From Chloroherpetonaceae bacterium (GTDB taxonomy: Bacteria; Bacteroidota; Chlorobiia; Chlorobiales; Thermochlorobacteraceae): a stretch of DNA of 64,000 nucleotides. Position numbers and translations under genes: made by a program. Below are positions 54,194 to 63,206 of the stretch, in pieces (the first letter of the stretch is position 1; each line of letters begins with the position of its first letter). Location of the stretch: positions 62,001 through 126,000 of the forward strand of contig JANWWA010000007.1 in assembly GCA_025056565.1 (NCBI GenBank). Direction: 5' to 3'. The notes below the pieces were generated by a model. That model had not been told where the DNA came from, did not search any database, and saw only the letters and a list, made by a program, of their open reading frames with translations.

Positions 54194-56821
54194 ATGACTC
54201 CCAAGAAACTGCGAGTGTGTAACTTTATGAGCTACGGTGAGGAAGGCTCCGAGCTGAATTTTGACCTCTTCCATGTGGCTTGCATCACAGGAGAAAATGG
54301 GGCGGGTAAATCCAGCCTTGTGGAGGCGATTCCATGGTGCCTCTGGGGCAGAAGTCTACGCGGACGCAATGCAGAGTTAATTCGACGTGGCGCGACTCAT
54401 GCCTATGTGGAATTTGAGTTCACCTTGGATGGAGAAGAAAGGCTATATAAAGTCAAACGCTCCTTGCAGCAGTCTCGAGGAAATACAGCATCCCAGACCT
54501 TAGAGTTTTTCGTCTGGAACGACGAAAATGGGCGCTTTCACCCACTTAGCCTGCCAAATCAAAGGGAAACACAAGCTCGGATTGAAAGAGAAATCGGTAT
54601 CAGTTACGACACATTTATCAACGCCTCGTTTTTGTTGCAAGGGCGAGCCAATGAATTTACAACGCGAACCGCAACCGAGCGCAAAGAAATTTTATCCGAC
54701 ATTCTTCAGCTCCAGCGCTACCAAGAAATTTCCGAGAAAGCCGACGAGAAACGGAAAGAACGAGAGAGGGCGATAGAAACAACGGAAATTCTTATCCAGC
54801 GACTGGAGGAGGAGCTAAAAGAAGAGCCAGAGGTGGCAGCCAAACTGGAAGAAGCAAAACGGCGGCAAGCTGAGTTGCAGGCACAAAAGGTATCACTCGA
54901 GGCAAAACGGTCATCGCTCGAGGTGGAATTGAAGCGCCTTCAGGAGAAAAATCATCAATTGCAGCTGTGGCAGCAAACCCTGAGCAACTATGAGCAGCAG
55001 ATTCGAGAAAGTTTGCAAAAGAAGCAATCACTTCAGCAGGAAATTGACGCGCTGCGCGCAAGATTAGCAACTCGACAAGAAATAGAGCAGAAAGCTGAGC
55101 ACTATGAAGCGTTGCAGAAGAGGGTGGCAGAGCTGGATAGCCGTGCTGCGGCTTGGCAGCGACTTTCGTTGGAACTAAGCAATGCGCAGAACGAGCTCCT
55201 ACGGCAAACGGAAATGCGCCAACTTCAGCTCGAGAACGAGCGCAGCAAACTAAAACGGCTTTGCGAAGAGCAGCAGCAGCTCGCTGCCCGAGCAGCTGCA
55301 CTGCGACAAGAATATGACACGCTCAAACAACTGCTACCAGAGCGAGCGCAAGTAGAAGCGCAGATAGCTGACCTTCCGCAGTTGCGACAAGAGGAAAATC
55401 AGCTCACTCAGAAGCGGGGCACCCTAGCTGGTGCAGTTGCACAGCTGCACACCCAAATGAGCAGCCTTTCAGAAAAGGGCAGGATGTTCAAGGAATTGCC
55501 GGACGCAGTTTGTCCCGTCTGCCACTCACCGCTTACACCTGAACACCGCGAAAAAGTGCTGAACGAATACCGAAGTGAATATGTGTGTCTAAGAGACAAA
55601 AAAGCTGCGCTCGAGAGCGAACTTGGGGATATAGATGTAGCCTTGGAAGCGCTGCGGCAGAGTATTTCACAGAAGGAAGAATGGAGCCATAAGCTGCGTG
55701 AGCTTGAGAGGAGGTTAGCGCGTCTAAGCAGCATTGAGTTAGAGCAGACCGAAGTGGAGAGTCGCCAGCAGCGGCTCTCGGAGGAGCAGGAGCGCGTAAA
55801 GCAAGCCGTGCAAGCTCTTGAGTATGAGCTATCCTCTGGGGATTATGCGCAAGATGTGCGCCAGCGGCTTGCACACTTGCAAAGCGAGCTGAGCCAACTA
55901 AGCTACTCGCCAAGTGAGCACGACGAACTGCGCCAACAGCTAAGCGACTTAGCTGGGATTCAGAGGGAATTGATAGAACTTGCCACTGCGGCAAGTGAGC
56001 TGCGTAATAGAGAAGCGGCGCTCGAGGAAGCAGAAGCAACTGTTCAGCAGCTATCCGAAGCGAAAGAGAAAGCCGTGCAGCAAGTGCACATGCTGAAGGG
56101 TGAAGTAGAAAGACTCTCCTCACTTGAAGCGGAGCATGCACAGGTAGAAGAGACACTACGCTCACTGAGCAATCAGCTTATCAACGTGGGCGGAGAGGTT
56201 CAAGCGCTCGAAATATGCATGAATAAGCTGAAAGACACACGTATCACGCTCCAGAATGCACGAGAGACACTGCAGCACGAGCAAGAAGAGCATGCGCAGT
56301 ATGAGGCTCTGAGAGACATCTTTAGCGTCTCAGGTATTCAAAGTATGCTGATTGAAAATGCTGTGCCCTTCATTGAGCAAGAAGCCAACTTGCTGCTGGA
56401 AAAATTGACTAACAATCAAATGTCGCTCCGAATTGAGATGCAGCGAATGCAGCAAAATGGAAAACAGGTGGATTCGCTCGAGATTCGCATCATTGATAGC
56501 ACAGGCAACTCACGTGACTACGAGACATTTTCAGGAGGCGAAAAATTCCGAATTGACTTTTCGCTGCGCATTGCTCTCTCTAAACTCTTAGCTGTTCAGC
56601 ACCAAGTCGGCGTGAAAATGCTGGTTATAGATGAAGGGTTTGGCACGCAAGATGTAGAGGGTCTTGAGGCAATAATTGAAGCTATCAATGCAGTGCGCGC
56701 GGATTTCGAGAAAATTTTGCTGATCACGCACATAGACAGGCTGCGAGAAGCCTTCGAGAGCAAAATCTATGTAACGAGAGACGCAAAAAAAGGCTCGCAT
56801 TTTACCGTCCATTCCGCATAA
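54194..56821 (+). CDS. sbcC: SbcC/Rad50-like SMC ATPase (DNA repair exonuclease subunit)
   Basis: 875 residues. The N-terminal ATPase lobe has CITGENGAGKSSLVEAIPWCLWG (Walker A about 33-41), then FINASFLLQGRANEFTTRTATERKEILSDIL, a long coiled coil (about 190-700) interrupted by the zinc hook Cys440-Pro-Val-Cys443, and a C-terminal lobe with YETFSGGEKFRIDFSLRIALSKLL (signature) and VIDEGFGTQD (Walker B). The hook and lobes match Rad50/SbcC, which with SbcD/Mre11 opens hairpins and processes breaks. No sbcD is adjacent. It is preceded by an unknown gene and followed by der 16 bp later. Confidence 0.92.
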   Translation: MTPKKLRVCNFMSYGEEGSELNFDLFHVACITGENGAGKSSLVEAIPWCLWGRSLRGRNAELIRRGATHAYVEFEFTLDGEERLYKVKRSLQQSRGNTASQTLEFFVWNDENGRFHPLSLPNQRETQARIEREIGISYDTFINASFLLQGRANEFTTRTATERKEILSDILQLQRYQEISEKADEKRKERERAIETTEILIQRLEEELKEEPEVAAKLEEAKRRQAELQAQKVSLEAKRSSLEVELKRLQEKNHQLQLWQQTLSNYEQQIRESLQKKQSLQQEIDALRARLATRQEIEQKAEHYEALQKRVAELDSRAAAWQRLSLELSNAQNELLRQTEMRQLQLENERSKLKRLCEEQQQLAARAAALRQEYDTLKQLLPERAQVEAQIADLPQLRQEENQLTQKRGTLAGAVAQLHTQMSSLSEKGRMFKELPDAVCPVCHSPLTPEHREKVLNEYRSEYVCLRDKKAALESELGDIDVALEALRQSISQKEEWSHKLRELERRLARLSSIELEQTEVESRQQRLSEEQERVKQAVQALEYELSSGDYAQDVRQRLAHLQSELSQLSYSPSEHDELRQQLSDLAGIQRELIELATAASELRNREAALEEAEATVQQLSEAKEKAVQQVHMLKGEVERLSSLEAEHAQVEETLRSLSNQLINVGGEVQALEICMNKLKDTRITLQNARETLQHEQEEHAQYEALRDIFSVSGIQSMLIENAVPFIEQEANLLLEKLTNNQMSLRIEMQRMQQNGKQVDSLEIRIIDSTGNSRDYETFSGGEKFRIDFSLRIALSKLLAVQHQVGVKMLVIDEGFGTQDVEGLEAIIEAINAVRADFEKILLITHIDRLREAFESKIYVTRDAKKGSHFTVHSA

Positions 56822-56837
56822 CCTTGTTGCCAAAAAA

Positions 56838-58154
56838 GTGGCAAAACCAGTCGTTGCAATCATTGGGCGACCAAATGTAGGTAAGTCGACACTCTTTAAC
56901 CGAATTGTAGGGCGTCGGCATGCCATCGTGGATGACCAGCCGGGCGTAACGCGCGACCGCAATGAGCTGGAAGTGGAGTGGTGCGGACGCCCATTTGTGT
57001 TGGTAGACACAGGCGGTTACACCACTGCCGATGATGCAATTAGCAGGGGAGTACTCTCACAGGTCTTTCAAGCGATTGAAGAAGCTGATGTGTTGATTTT
57101 CGTTTGCGATGTGCGAGCAGGCATCACCGATGTGGACTACGAAGTGGCAGATGTGCTGCGCAAGAAAGCCGCAGGCAAAACGTTGCTCTTGGCGGTGAAC
57201 AAAGTCGATAGCGACGCATGGCGTCCGCAAGCAGAGGAATTTCGTAAGCTGGGCTTAGGCGAGCCATTTTTCATCGCAGGCGAACAAGGTTTGGGAGTAG
57301 CGGAACTCTTGGATGCTGCAGTCCAAGCCTTCCCAGCTTACGCAGTCGCTGAGCCAGCTGACACAAATGCGGTGAAGTTAGCAGTAGTCGGTCGACCGAA
57401 TGTTGGCAAGTCCAGCTTTGTGAATGCGATCTTGGGGGAAGAACGGCAAATCGTAACTGACATTGCAGGCACAACACGCGATGCAATTGATACACCTTTT
57501 CGGCGCAATGGTCAAGCCTTCATCTTGATTGACACGGCGGGATTGCGACGGCGTGCCAAAGTTGAAGAAGACATAGAATTTTTCAGTGCCACCCGCACGG
57601 AAAAAGCTTTGGAGCGTGCCGATGTCGCCATTGTGCTGATTGATGCGCAGCAGGGCTTGGAAAAGCAAGACTTGCGCATCATCAATATGGCACTCGAGCG
57701 CAAGTGTGGGGTGCTGATTGCAATTAACAAATGGGACTTGATTGAAAAAGATGCGAATACGGCACAAACATTCACACAGGCAGTGGCTCAGCGGCTGAAA
57801 AACCTTTCATACCTGCCTATCATCACAGTTTCGGCACTCACTAAGCAGCGTGTCTTCAAAGCCGTTGATTTGGCACGAGAGATTTGGGCAGAGCGTCGCC
57901 GTCGTATTGAGACCAGCGAGCTGAACCGTGTGCTGCTGCCTGAAATTCAACGCACGCCGCCATGGTCAAAGTCTGGTAAGGAAATCAAAGTCAAGTACAT
58001 CACGCAGCTGGCGATTGAGCCGCCCTTATTCGCCTTCTATGCTGGCAATGCCAAGCTGGTGGAAGAAAGCTACAAGAAGTTCGTTGAACGGCTCATTCGT
58101 GATAAGTTTGGTTTCAAAGGCGTGCCGATTGAGGTGCAATTTCGGCAAAAGTAA
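56838..58154 (+). CDS. der: Ribosome biogenesis GTPase Der (EngA)
   Basis: Double-GTPase needed for 50S subunit maturation. 438 residues: first G domain VAIIGRPNVGKSTLFNRI (about 6-23) with VDTGGY; second G domain LAVVGRPNVGKSSFVNAILG (about 181-200), DTAGLRRRAKVEEDIE and INKWD; then the C-terminal KH-like domain ending GVPIEVQFRQK. The start codon is GTG at 56838, 16 bp after the SbcC-like stop. It is the last of the pstB-to-der co-directional run and converges on dnaA with a 54-bp gap. Confidence 0.97.
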   Translation: MAKPVVAIIGRPNVGKSTLFNRIVGRRHAIVDDQPGVTRDRNELEVEWCGRPFVLVDTGGYTTADDAISRGVLSQVFQAIEEADVLIFVCDVRAGITDVDYEVADVLRKKAAGKTLLLAVNKVDSDAWRPQAEEFRKLGLGEPFFIAGEQGLGVAELLDAAVQAFPAYAVAEPADTNAVKLAVVGRPNVGKSSFVNAILGEERQIVTDIAGTTRDAIDTPFRRNGQAFILIDTAGLRRRAKVEEDIEFFSATRTEKALERADVAIVLIDAQQGLEKQDLRIINMALERKCGVLIAINKWDLIEKDANTAQTFTQAVAQRLKNLSYLPIITVSALTKQRVFKAVDLAREIWAERRRRIETSELNRVLLPEIQRTPPWSKSGKEIKVKYITQLAIEPPLFAFYAGNAKLVEESYKKFVERLIRDKFGFKGVPIEVQFRQK

Positions 58155-58208
58155 GTGCTGGCAAAGTCTGCTCAACTCCACTTGGTAGTAAGGGATACGA
58201 CAAGACGG

Positions 58209-59705
58209 TCAGAGCGCCATAATCTCGAGGCGTTTTTTAAGTTCCGCAATGTCTCGCCGCAGCTCAGGCGAAGTTTCTTGCTCCTTCTCGACCGTAGTAA
58301 CGGCGTGAATTACTGTAGAGTGGTCGCGCCCGCCAAAGTGTAGTCCAATAGTCTTAAATGATGAGTTGGTGAGTTGCTTACCCAGATACATGGCCACCTG
58401 ACGCGCTAATGCAATTTCTTGCTTGCGCGATTTACCCTTGATGTCATTTGGTGAGATGTGGTAGTATTCACAGGTCGCTTTTTCAATCATTTCCAGCGTA
58501 ATGTTGACCGTGCGGTCGCGAATGATGTCCTTGAGCACGGACTTTGCCAGCGCAAGGTCAATTTCTTTGCCTTGCAGCGACGCAGTGGCTAAAAGCTTGA
58601 TAAGGCAGCCTTCCAACTCGCGCACATTGCTGGTTACATTTGTGGCGATGAAGGTAACCACATCATCGGGCAGGGTAGCGCCATTATCTTCCAGTTTTCG
58701 CCGTAGAATCGCAAGGCGGGTCTCAAAGTCTGGAGGTTGCAAGTCGGTGACAAGTCCCCACTGAAAGCGCGATAGCAAACGTTCCTCCATATCGCGCAGT
58801 TCCTTAATAGGACGGTCGCACGAGAGCACAATCTGCTTGTTGGCTTGATGCAATGTGTTAAAAATGTGGAAAATCTCCTCTTGCGTCTTGCCCTTGCCTG
58901 CAAAGAACTGAATGTCGTCAATGATAAGTAGGTCAATATTGCGGTAGAAAGCGGAAAATTCGCTGATGCGGTTGTTTTGAATAGCCGTTACAAAGTCAAT
59001 TGCAAATTTCTCGCTGGATACATAGAGCACAAACTCTGCCTTACGTTTGAGGCGCACATAATTGCCGATGGCTTGCACAAGATGAGTTTTACCTAAACCC
59101 ACTCCACCATAGATCACCAGTGGGTTGTAAGCATTTTTGCCGGGGGTCTCGGCAACCGAGCGCGCAGCGGCAAGCGCAAATGCATTACAGTCGCCCTGAA
59201 TAAAGTTCTCGAAACTGTGACGAGGGTTAAGGTAACTCTCAAAGCGCTGCACATTAGCTTTGTAGAGCTCATATGCGGCGCGCGAAACCGCAATTGGACG
59301 CACTTCGGGAGAAGATGCAGGGACAGGGGGCTGTTGCGGCAGCTTGATGGTAACAGGCTCTATGGGGGACTGCTGCACCACAACGGAGTAGGTGAGTTTG
59401 GCTTGTCGACCGATAACATCCAAAATCGTGCGCTTGAGAAGAGAGTAATAGTTTTCCTCAAGCCACTCGTAGAAGAACTGGCTCGGAACTTGAATAACAA
59501 GCTCCCCGCCTGAGAGACGGAGCGGCACAATTGGTTCAAACCAAGTCTTGAAGCTCTGCGGATTGACATTGTCTCGGATAATATCCAGACACTTCCGCCA
59601 GGCTTCTCGAGCCGCCTGAACATCGTCCGCAACAGTCGGCTTATCGTCCGATGCGTTCATAGCAACCATTGGTTTAGAGGAAAAATCCACGTATTGATGC
59701 ACCAT
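58209..59705 (-). CDS. dnaA: Chromosomal replication initiator protein DnaA
   Basis: Initiator ATPase that binds DnaA boxes at oriC. 498 residues from the ATG at 59705; ATGs at 59669 and 59660 are also possible, giving 483-486. Domain I has [24 protein letters not shown], domain III has Walker [20 protein letters not shown] (about 199-217), Walker [14 protein letters not shown], and domain IV ends with the DNA-binding signature [18 protein letters not shown] perfect DnaA box at 59706-59714 directly upstream of the start suggests autoregulation. The recF and dnaN partners are about 38 kb away. Confidence 0.97.
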   Translation of the reverse strand: MVHQYVDFSSKPMVAMNASDDKPTVADDVQAAREAWRKCLDIIRDNVNPQSFKTWFEPIVPLRLSGGELVIQVPSQFFYEWLEENYYSLLKRTILDVIGRQAKLTYSVVVQQSPIEPVTIKLPQQPPVPASSPEVRPIAVSRAAYELYKANVQRFESYLNPRHSFENFIQGDCNAFALAAARSVAETPGKNAYNPLVIYGGVGLGKTHLVQAIGNYVRLKRKAEFVLYVSSEKFAIDFVTAIQNNRISEFSAFYRNIDLLIIDDIQFFAGKGKTQEEIFHIFNTLHQANKQIVLSCDRPIKELRDMEERLLSRFQWGLVTDLQPPDFETRLAILRRKLEDNGATLPDDVVTFIATNVTSNVRELEGCLIKLLATASLQGKEIDLALAKSVLKDIIRDRTVNITLEMIEKATCEYYHISPNDIKGKSRKQEIALARQVAMYLGKQLTNSSFKTIGLHFGGRDHSTVIHAVTTVEKEQETSPELRRDIAELKKRLEIMAL

Positions 59706-59714
59706 TTATCCACA
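59706..59714 (+). promoter_or_regulatory. DnaA box 1
   Basis: TTATCCACA, the exact DnaA-box consensus, immediately upstream of the dnaA start codon; likely couples origin binding with dnaA autoregulation. Confidence 0.85.
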
Positions 59715-59784
59715 CCGCACAGCCTCACTTATGGGTGCTGCGACCAACTGACTGGCGTAGCGCACTGCTTTAGGACATACAGGG

Positions 59785-59859
59785 TTTTTAAGTTTTCAAC
59801 AATACGAAGAAGTTTTTAAGTGATTGTTGTAAAATAACTTAGAAACAAATTTTTTAAGT
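59785..59859 (+). repeat. TTTTTAAGT direct repeats in the AT-rich origin region
   Basis: Three copies of TTTTTAAGT: 59785-59793, 59813-59821 and 59851-59859, spaced 28 and 38 bp. The third ends on the first T of DnaA box 2 (59859), so the repeat and the box form one joined element. Probably part of the DNA-unwinding element. Confidence 0.75.
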
Positions 59860-59867
59860 TATCCACA
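59859..59867 (+). promoter_or_regulatory. DnaA box 2
   Basis: TTATCCACA in the AT-rich core, fused to a TTTTTAAGT repeat at its 5' end. Confidence 0.85.
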
Positions 59868-59932
59868 TCTTTAACGTAATTAACAAAAAGTCATCAAAGA
59901 CCAGAAGGGTATCAAGTCTATTTTCTCACAAC

Positions 59933-59941
59933 TTATCCACA
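59933..59941 (+). promoter_or_regulatory. DnaA box 3
   Basis: TTATCCACA, 74 bp downstream of box 2, same orientation. Confidence 0.85.
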
Positions 59942-60095
59942 TTTCCATGCAGTTTGGTGTGTATTCTATGTCAGTTGAAGCTGGGTTGTGCGTAATGTTG
60001 CCTTGTTCCTCTGTAGAGATGCTTCTCATTGACACAGCCTATCCCATTTCGGAAAAATGGGGCTAAATCTACAACAAAGTGCGCAAGGCGCAAAC

Positions 60096-60124
60096 TTGTT
60101 TTTGCAGAAAAAATGTGATACATT
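60096..60124 (+). promoter_or_regulatory. Candidate rpmH-rnpA promoter
   Basis: TTGTTT (60096-60101), 17-bp spacer, TACATT (60119-60124); four of six matches or better to sigma-70 boxes and correctly placed 30 bp before the rpmH start. Predicted only. Confidence 0.4.
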
Positions 60125-60153
60125 TGCCGCTCATTTTAAGAGATCTGAATAGT

Positions 60154-60315
60154 ATGAAACGCACATATCAGCCAAGCAATCGAAAGCGCCGCAACAAGCA
60201 CGGCTTTCGTGCGAGAATGGCAACCAAGAATGGACGGAAGGTGTTGGCTCGCCGCCGTGCAAAAGGTCGCTATCGGCTCACAGTAAGCGACTCAATGAGC
60301 CACAAACAGCGATAG
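60154..60315 (+). CDS. rpmH: 50S ribosomal protein L34
   Basis: 53 residues, strongly basic: [22 protein letters not shown] followed by [21 protein letters not shown], the L34 signature, with a short Ser-rich extension (DSMSHKQR) at the end. The ATG at 60154 is chosen over a distal upstream start because the family begins with MKRTYQPS. It precedes rnpA by 21 bp, the conserved rpmH-rnpA pair next to oriC. Confidence 0.97.
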   Translation: MKRTYQPSNRKRRNKHGFRARMATKNGRKVLARRRAKGRYRLTVSDSMSHKQR

Positions 60316-60336
60316 TCAGTCAATGGCAGCTCAACT

Positions 60337-60783
60337 GTGCTGGCAAACGAGGGCGATAAGGCACGCCGCTACACCCTTCGCAAGTCCGAGATTCTTCGCC
60401 ATCAACGCGCTATTGAAGCACTATTTGTCTCTGGTGAATCGCTGCGCGTGCCTTACCTGAAAGTTATTTTTGCAGTGGCCCCTGCACAGTCCCCTGCCAA
60501 AGTAATGGTGCTGTTTTCCATCAGCAGACGCACAGTGCGACGGGCCGCAGCGCGCAACCGCATTAAGCGCCTTATGCGCGAGGCCTATCGCCGGCAGAAA
60601 TGGACACTAATTGACGGTGTGCAAAGCCAGCTCCCTGCTGGCAAGCAACTTCATCTTGCAGTGCTATACCAACCACAACGCCAGCCCTTCACCTTCCAAA
60701 AAGCTATGCATGCCTTTGCCTTAGCCTTTGATGAACTCCTTAGGCGACTAAGCACCTGTGAAATAAAGCAAGAACCTGCATAG
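60337..60783 (+). CDS. rnpA: Ribonuclease P protein component
   Basis: Binds the RNase P RNA and improves 5' tRNA processing. 148 residues starting at GTG (60337); a nearby ATG at 60323 is out of frame. The central VLFSISRRTVRRAAARNRIKRLMREAYRR carries the RNRIKR RNA-binding motif. Other parts are weakly conserved, as usual in RnpA. yidD and yidC, which normally follow, are absent; a bi-domain oxidoreductase comes next after 254 bp. That gap contains a 60-codon GTG-started open frame that I do not consider a gene. Confidence 0.93.
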   Translation: MLANEGDKARRYTLRKSEILRHQRAIEALFVSGESLRVPYLKVIFAVAPAQSPAKVMVLFSISRRTVRRAAARNRIKRLMREAYRRQKWTLIDGVQSQLPAGKQLHLAVLYQPQRQPFTFQKAMHAFALAFDELLRRLSTCEIKQEPA

Positions 60784-61037
60784 AGAGGCGCTAGTGGAAT
60801 ACCTGACAATCCTCTCTGCAGGGGAGATTATCAAATGCAGCAACTGCAAGGGCAGATGTGCATCTTCAAAACGCAGCGCAAGACTGATGCAGATAGCGAA
60901 AGTGACGAAGAGCTTTTATGCTATCAGTCTAGACTCAAGCGAAGTGCATCACTTTACTATGCGCAATGCTCCTTAAAGTGAGTTTTTCGTATCTTGTTTT
61001 CTTGCTCAGTTCTAATTTACGCAATAACGCAATAGTT

Positions 61038-63191
61038 ATGCAGCAATTGGTTCAAAATTCGCGGTCGGGCGCGATCACCGTCAAATCGGTGCCGCCGCCT
61101 GCCCTCAAGCGTGGAATGGTGCTGGTGCGCACCTGCTACAGCGTCATTAGTGCAGGCACAGAGCGTAGCAAGGTTGAGCTCGGCAAAAAGTCGCTCTTAG
61201 GCAAGGCTATGGCGCGCCCTGACTTGGTGAGGCTGGTCTTAAAGCAAATAAAGGAGCAGGGCTTGCTGGATACAGCCAGTCGCGTGCTCAATAAGCTAGG
61301 CACAGACTCTGCGATGGGCTACTCGTCCGCAGGGGTAGTGGTTGAAGTTGCAGACGATGTGTCCGAATTCCGAGTAGGAGATAAGGTCGCTTGTGCAGGC
61401 GGGGGATACGCCTCTCACGCTGAATTGGTGGTAGTGCCGAAAAACCTTGTGGCGAAAGTGCCTGAGGGCGTGTCGCTGCAAGATGCGGCTTACACGACAC
61501 TCGGTGCAATCGCGCTGCAGGGTATTCGTCAAGCTGCACCTACACTGGGCGAGAGCGTGATGGTGATCGGTTTAGGACTGCTTGGGCAACTGCTGATTCA
61601 GTTGCTAAAAGCCAATGGCTGTCGAGTGATTGGCGTGGATATTAATCCTGATGCAATTGCATTAGCTCAGTTGCACGGTGCAGACCTTGCTCTGGTGCGC
61701 AGCGAGGAGACTATTAAGGAGCAGATTCTGGCTTTTACCGGTGGCTATGGTGTCGATGCGGTGATTATTACAGCGTCGACCACTTCAAATGACCCCGTGG
61801 AGTTTGCTGCTGAAGTGCTCCGTGACCGTGGGCGCGTCGTAATGGTCGGGGTAACAGGAATGAACTTGCCACGCTCGCCTTACTACTTGAAAGAACTAGA
61901 ATTCAAACTGTCTCGCTCTTACGGTGCAGGTCGATACGACACAAACTATGAAGAGAAGGGTATGGATTATCCGATTGGCTATGTGCGTTGGACGGAGAAA
62001 CGTAATATGCAAGCCTTTTTGCAGTTAGTCGCTGAAAAGAAAGTCTCGCTACAACACATCACCACGCACACCTTTCCGATTGAGCAAGGTGAAGAGGCCT
62101 ACAAACTCATCACAGGCGAGCGAAAGGAGCGTTACATTGGCATTTTGCTGGACTACGGTGAGTTCGAGCTAAGCCAAACCTTCACACATCTTGCCCCGCA
62201 AGTAGCTGTCAATGGCACACACACAGTGCAACCGAATGCAAAGCGCATTGCTTTCATTGGTGCAGGCAGTTTTGCCACAGGCTACCTTATTCCGCATCTT
62301 AGGGCAATTGCAGGCGTAGAGCTGGAGGTAGTCTGCAATGCGACAGGATTGACTGCAGAAAGCGTGCGGCAAACTTTTGGCTTTAAGCGCGCAACTTCAA
62401 GTGTAGATGAGGTGTTAGGCGATCCGCACATCGGCACAGTCTTCATCGCCACGCGCCATAACTTACACGCTGAGCTGGTGATAAAAGCGCTGCAAGCTGA
62501 AAAGCATGTCTTTGTTGAAAAGCCGTTAGCAATAGATGAGAAAAGTCTTTGGCGCATTGCAGAAGAGGCGGAGAAGCGACCGCACCTTAAGTTGCTAACG
62601 GGGTTCAATCGTCGTTTCAGCGCCCCAATCAAGACAATGAAATCATACTTTCGCAGTTTGCAAGAGCCTATTTCGGTGCAATATCGCATCAATGCAGGGT
62701 CGCTGCCCCCTGACCACTGGACACAAGACCTTGATGAAGGGGGTGGCAGACTAATTGGGGAGGTCTGTCATTTTATTGACACGATTCAGTATCTTACCGA
62801 CTCGGAGCCAGTGCGCGTCTATGCAGAAATGCTGCCGACACGCGTGCGTGAAAATCTGCTCATCACCATTCGCTTGGCAAATGGGAGTGTAGGCACGATT
62901 CAATATCTTTGCAATGGCGATAAACTTTATCCCAAAGAGCGAATTGAAATTTTCGGTGGCAACCGGATTGCCATTATGGAAAATTTCAAGACGGTGGTGC
63001 TCTCAGAGCAGGGAGCACAACGCATACGCAGCTTCAGTGGCGGCAAAGGGCACAAGGAAGAAGTAGAGGCCTTTATTGACTCGCTTGATACCCGTTCCTC
63101 ACCCATTTCATTACGCAGCCAAGTGCTAACAACTTTGGCGACCTTCCGCATCAACCAAAGCCTGAACACGGGAATGCCAGAGGAACTTTAA
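61038..63191 (+). CDS. Bi-domain oxidoreductase: MDR dehydrogenase fused to Gfo/Idh/MocA domain
   Basis: 717 residues from the ATG at 61038. The first ~365 residues are an MDR (zinc-type alcohol dehydrogenase-like) module with VISAGTERSK, MGYSSAGVVVEV, AYTTLGAIALQGIRQA and VMVIGLGLLGQLLIQLLKANGCRVIGVD. Residues about 395-717 are a Gfo/Idh/MocA oxidoreductase with RIAFIGAGSFATGYLIPHLR, FIATRHNLHAELVIKALQAEKHVFVEKPLAI and GEVCHFIDTIQYL. This fusion is a recognised class, often near polysaccharide or exopolysaccharide genes. It reads as a sugar-nucleotide or cyclitol dehydrogenase of unknown substrate. Followed 16 bp later by an NtrC-type regulator, so perhaps in one operon. Confidence 0.88.
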   Translation: MQQLVQNSRSGAITVKSVPPPALKRGMVLVRTCYSVISAGTERSKVELGKKSLLGKAMARPDLVRLVLKQIKEQGLLDTASRVLNKLGTDSAMGYSSAGVVVEVADDVSEFRVGDKVACAGGGYASHAELVVVPKNLVAKVPEGVSLQDAAYTTLGAIALQGIRQAAPTLGESVMVIGLGLLGQLLIQLLKANGCRVIGVDINPDAIALAQLHGADLALVRSEETIKEQILAFTGGYGVDAVIITASTTSNDPVEFAAEVLRDRGRVVMVGVTGMNLPRSPYYLKELEFKLSRSYGAGRYDTNYEEKGMDYPIGYVRWTEKRNMQAFLQLVAEKKVSLQHITTHTFPIEQGEEAYKLITGERKERYIGILLDYGEFELSQTFTHLAPQVAVNGTHTVQPNAKRIAFIGAGSFATGYLIPHLRAIAGVELEVVCNATGLTAESVRQTFGFKRATSSVDEVLGDPHIGTVFIATRHNLHAELVIKALQAEKHVFVEKPLAIDEKSLWRIAEEAEKRPHLKLLTGFNRRFSAPIKTMKSYFRSLQEPISVQYRINAGSLPPDHWTQDLDEGGGRLIGEVCHFIDTIQYLTDSEPVRVYAEMLPTRVRENLLITIRLANGSVGTIQYLCNGDKLYPKERIEIFGGNRIAIMENFKTVVLSEQGAQRIRSFSGGKGHKEEVEAFIDSLDTRSSPISLRSQVLTTLATFRINQSLNTGMPEEL

Positions 63192-63206
63192 GATTCGGGC
63201 GCACCG

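Larger units (their letters stand above)
59706..60153. other. oriC: Probable oriC between dnaA and rpmH
   Basis: 448 bp with no gene, between divergent dnaA and rpmH. It contains three perfect TTATCCACA boxes in the same orientation (59706-59714, 59859-59867, 59933-59941) and an A/T-rich stretch (59780-59900) with three TTTTTAAGT repeats. The dnaA-rpmH interval is the classical bacterial origin position. The rpmH promoter is at its right end. Origin function is inferred. Confidence 0.85.

Noticed and set aside
60794-60976. 60-codon GTG-started frame after rnpA containing a CSNCKGRC motif
   Set aside because: No family resemblance and no ribosome site; the yidD gene usual in this place is not recognisable.
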